Source: Aminithiophilus ramosus | Lineage (GTDB): Bacteria > Synergistota > Synergistia > Synergistales > Aminithiophilaceae | DNA length: 64,000 bases | Direction: 5' to 3' | NCBI RefSeq assembly: GCF_018069705.1 | Contig: NZ_CP072943.1 | Location: forward strand, 682,001 to 746,000 | Shown: positions 63,628-64,000 of the stretch, one piece after another | Numbering within the stretch: position 1 is the first letter of the stretch | How the letters are laid out: each line of letters starts with the position of its first letter | Made by a program: the position numbers and the translations under genes | The notes under the pieces: generated by a model | Seen by the model: the letters and a program-made list of their open reading frames with translations, nothing else | Database searches by the model: none | What the model was told of the DNA's origin: nothing

Positions 63628-64000
63628 GTGGTGAAAAACATCGATGCCCGGGGGCAGGCCTGCCCCAAGCCAGTCATGATGGCCAAGGCCGCAATCGACG
63701 AAGGGGCCCGGGCCCTGACGATCTCCGTCGACAACTCCGTTTCTGCGGCCAACGTGACCCGTTTCCTGACCAAACAGGGATGGACGACGGAAGAGAGCGG
63801 CCAGGCGCCCGAAATCGTCCTCAAAAGCCGAAAAGGAGAAGGCGCCGAAGAGAGGATTCGGGAAGGGACCCTCGACGACCAATCCCTTCTCATCGCCAAA
63901 GCGACTCTGGGCGGCGACGACCAGGTCCTCGGAGAAGCGCTCATGAAGGCCTTCCTGGGTACGGTGGCCCAAAGGGAGCGGCCACCGAAGACGATCGCCC
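63628..64000 (+). CDS. yedF: YedF-like selenium-metabolism protein, N-terminal part
   Basis: The gene runs off the right edge; 124 codons are present. It begins VKNIDARGQACPKPVMMAKAA, the TusA/SirA fold with the CPxP motif. A later LLIAKATLGGDDQVLGEALM matches YedF, the selenium-linked family with a DsrE-like C-terminal half. It may carry selenium to SelD. GTG 63628 has AAAGGAG seven bases upstream. Confidence 0.9.
   Translation, partial: MVKNIDARGQACPKPVMMAKAAIDEGARALTISVDNSVSAANVTRFLTKQGWTTEESGQAPEIVLKSRKGEGAEERIREGTLDDQSLLIAKATLGGDDQVLGEALMKAFLGTVAQRERPPKTIA

Noticed and set aside
1-64000. CRISPR array, insertion sequence, prophage or integron
   Set aside because: No regular direct repeats, transposase, integrase or phage genes were seen.

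Overview
The window is a GC-rich, densely packed bacterial chromosome segment, with nearly all genes on the minus strand. It carries 60-odd genes and almost no empty DNA. The mix of content points to a diderm bacterium with Firmicutes-like regulation. Envelope evidence is an Mla lipid transporter whose MlaD ends in a beta-barrel-like tail. The Firmicutes-type regulators are PyrR, Bacillus-type PurR, FapR, RemA and Veg. A Synergistota member (anaerobic amino-acid fermenter) is the best guess, but this is inference; there is no rRNA here to confirm it. No CRISPR array, insertion sequence, prophage or integrase was seen.

Layout. 1-4.9 kb: start of a corrinoid adenosyltransferase, an unrecognised gene and a large membrane-anchored TPR protein with an apparent frameshift. 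5.1-9.6 kb: glpX, purB, a DUF4416 gene, an unrecognised gene and ftsY. 9.6-12.6 kb: ricT-like PSP1 gene, holB, yaaR-like gene and tmk. 12.7-15.6 kb: mlaD-mlaF-mlaE. 15.6-18.5 kb: a frameshifted SpoIVB-type (S55) protease gene and prfB with its programmed +1 frameshift. 18.6-20.7 kb (plus strand): birA and a selenocysteine-containing selD. 20.7-28.3 kb: a TroA-like gene, folD and the pyrRBCKDFE operon behind a leader attenuator. 28.4-36.1 kb: the fatty-acid operon fapR-plsX-fabH-fabK-fabD-fabG-acpP-fabF followed by rnc. A FapR-like operator lies just after the fapR promoter. 36.3-38.3 kb: rpmF, yceD and ackA. 38.3-43.4 kb: tmcAL, coaD, rsmD, trmO-like, trmB, tRNA-Pro, rsmA and HU. 43.5-53.9 kb: der, a helicase-degenerate priA, coaBC, rpoZ, gmk, remA, yicC, hflX, plsC, cmk, an HDOD gene and rluB. 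53.9-59.5 kb: scpB, scpA, trpS, a NIF3-family gene, a CAU-anticodon tRNA, ferredoxin, purR, ispE and veg. 59.6-64 kb: selB, selA, a nicotinamidase gene and the start of yedF.

How it works together. Pyrimidine genes sit under a terminator/antiterminator leader next to pyrR. Fatty-acid genes sit under an autoregulated FapR promoter. Selenium genes (selD in one place; selA, selB and yedF in another) form a full selenocysteine route, and selD itself needs that route because its active-site codon is UGA. Recoding is a theme: UGA as Sec in selD, +1 shift in prfB, a G-run frameshift in the TPR gene and a further frameshift in the S55 gene. Start codons are often GTG or TTG, with two likely CTG starts (tmk, mlaD). 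I did not find a clearly new multi-gene system. The most unusual items are the MlaD barrel fusion, the PriA that lacks helicase motifs, the TPR gene's slippery G-run and the FapR operator.
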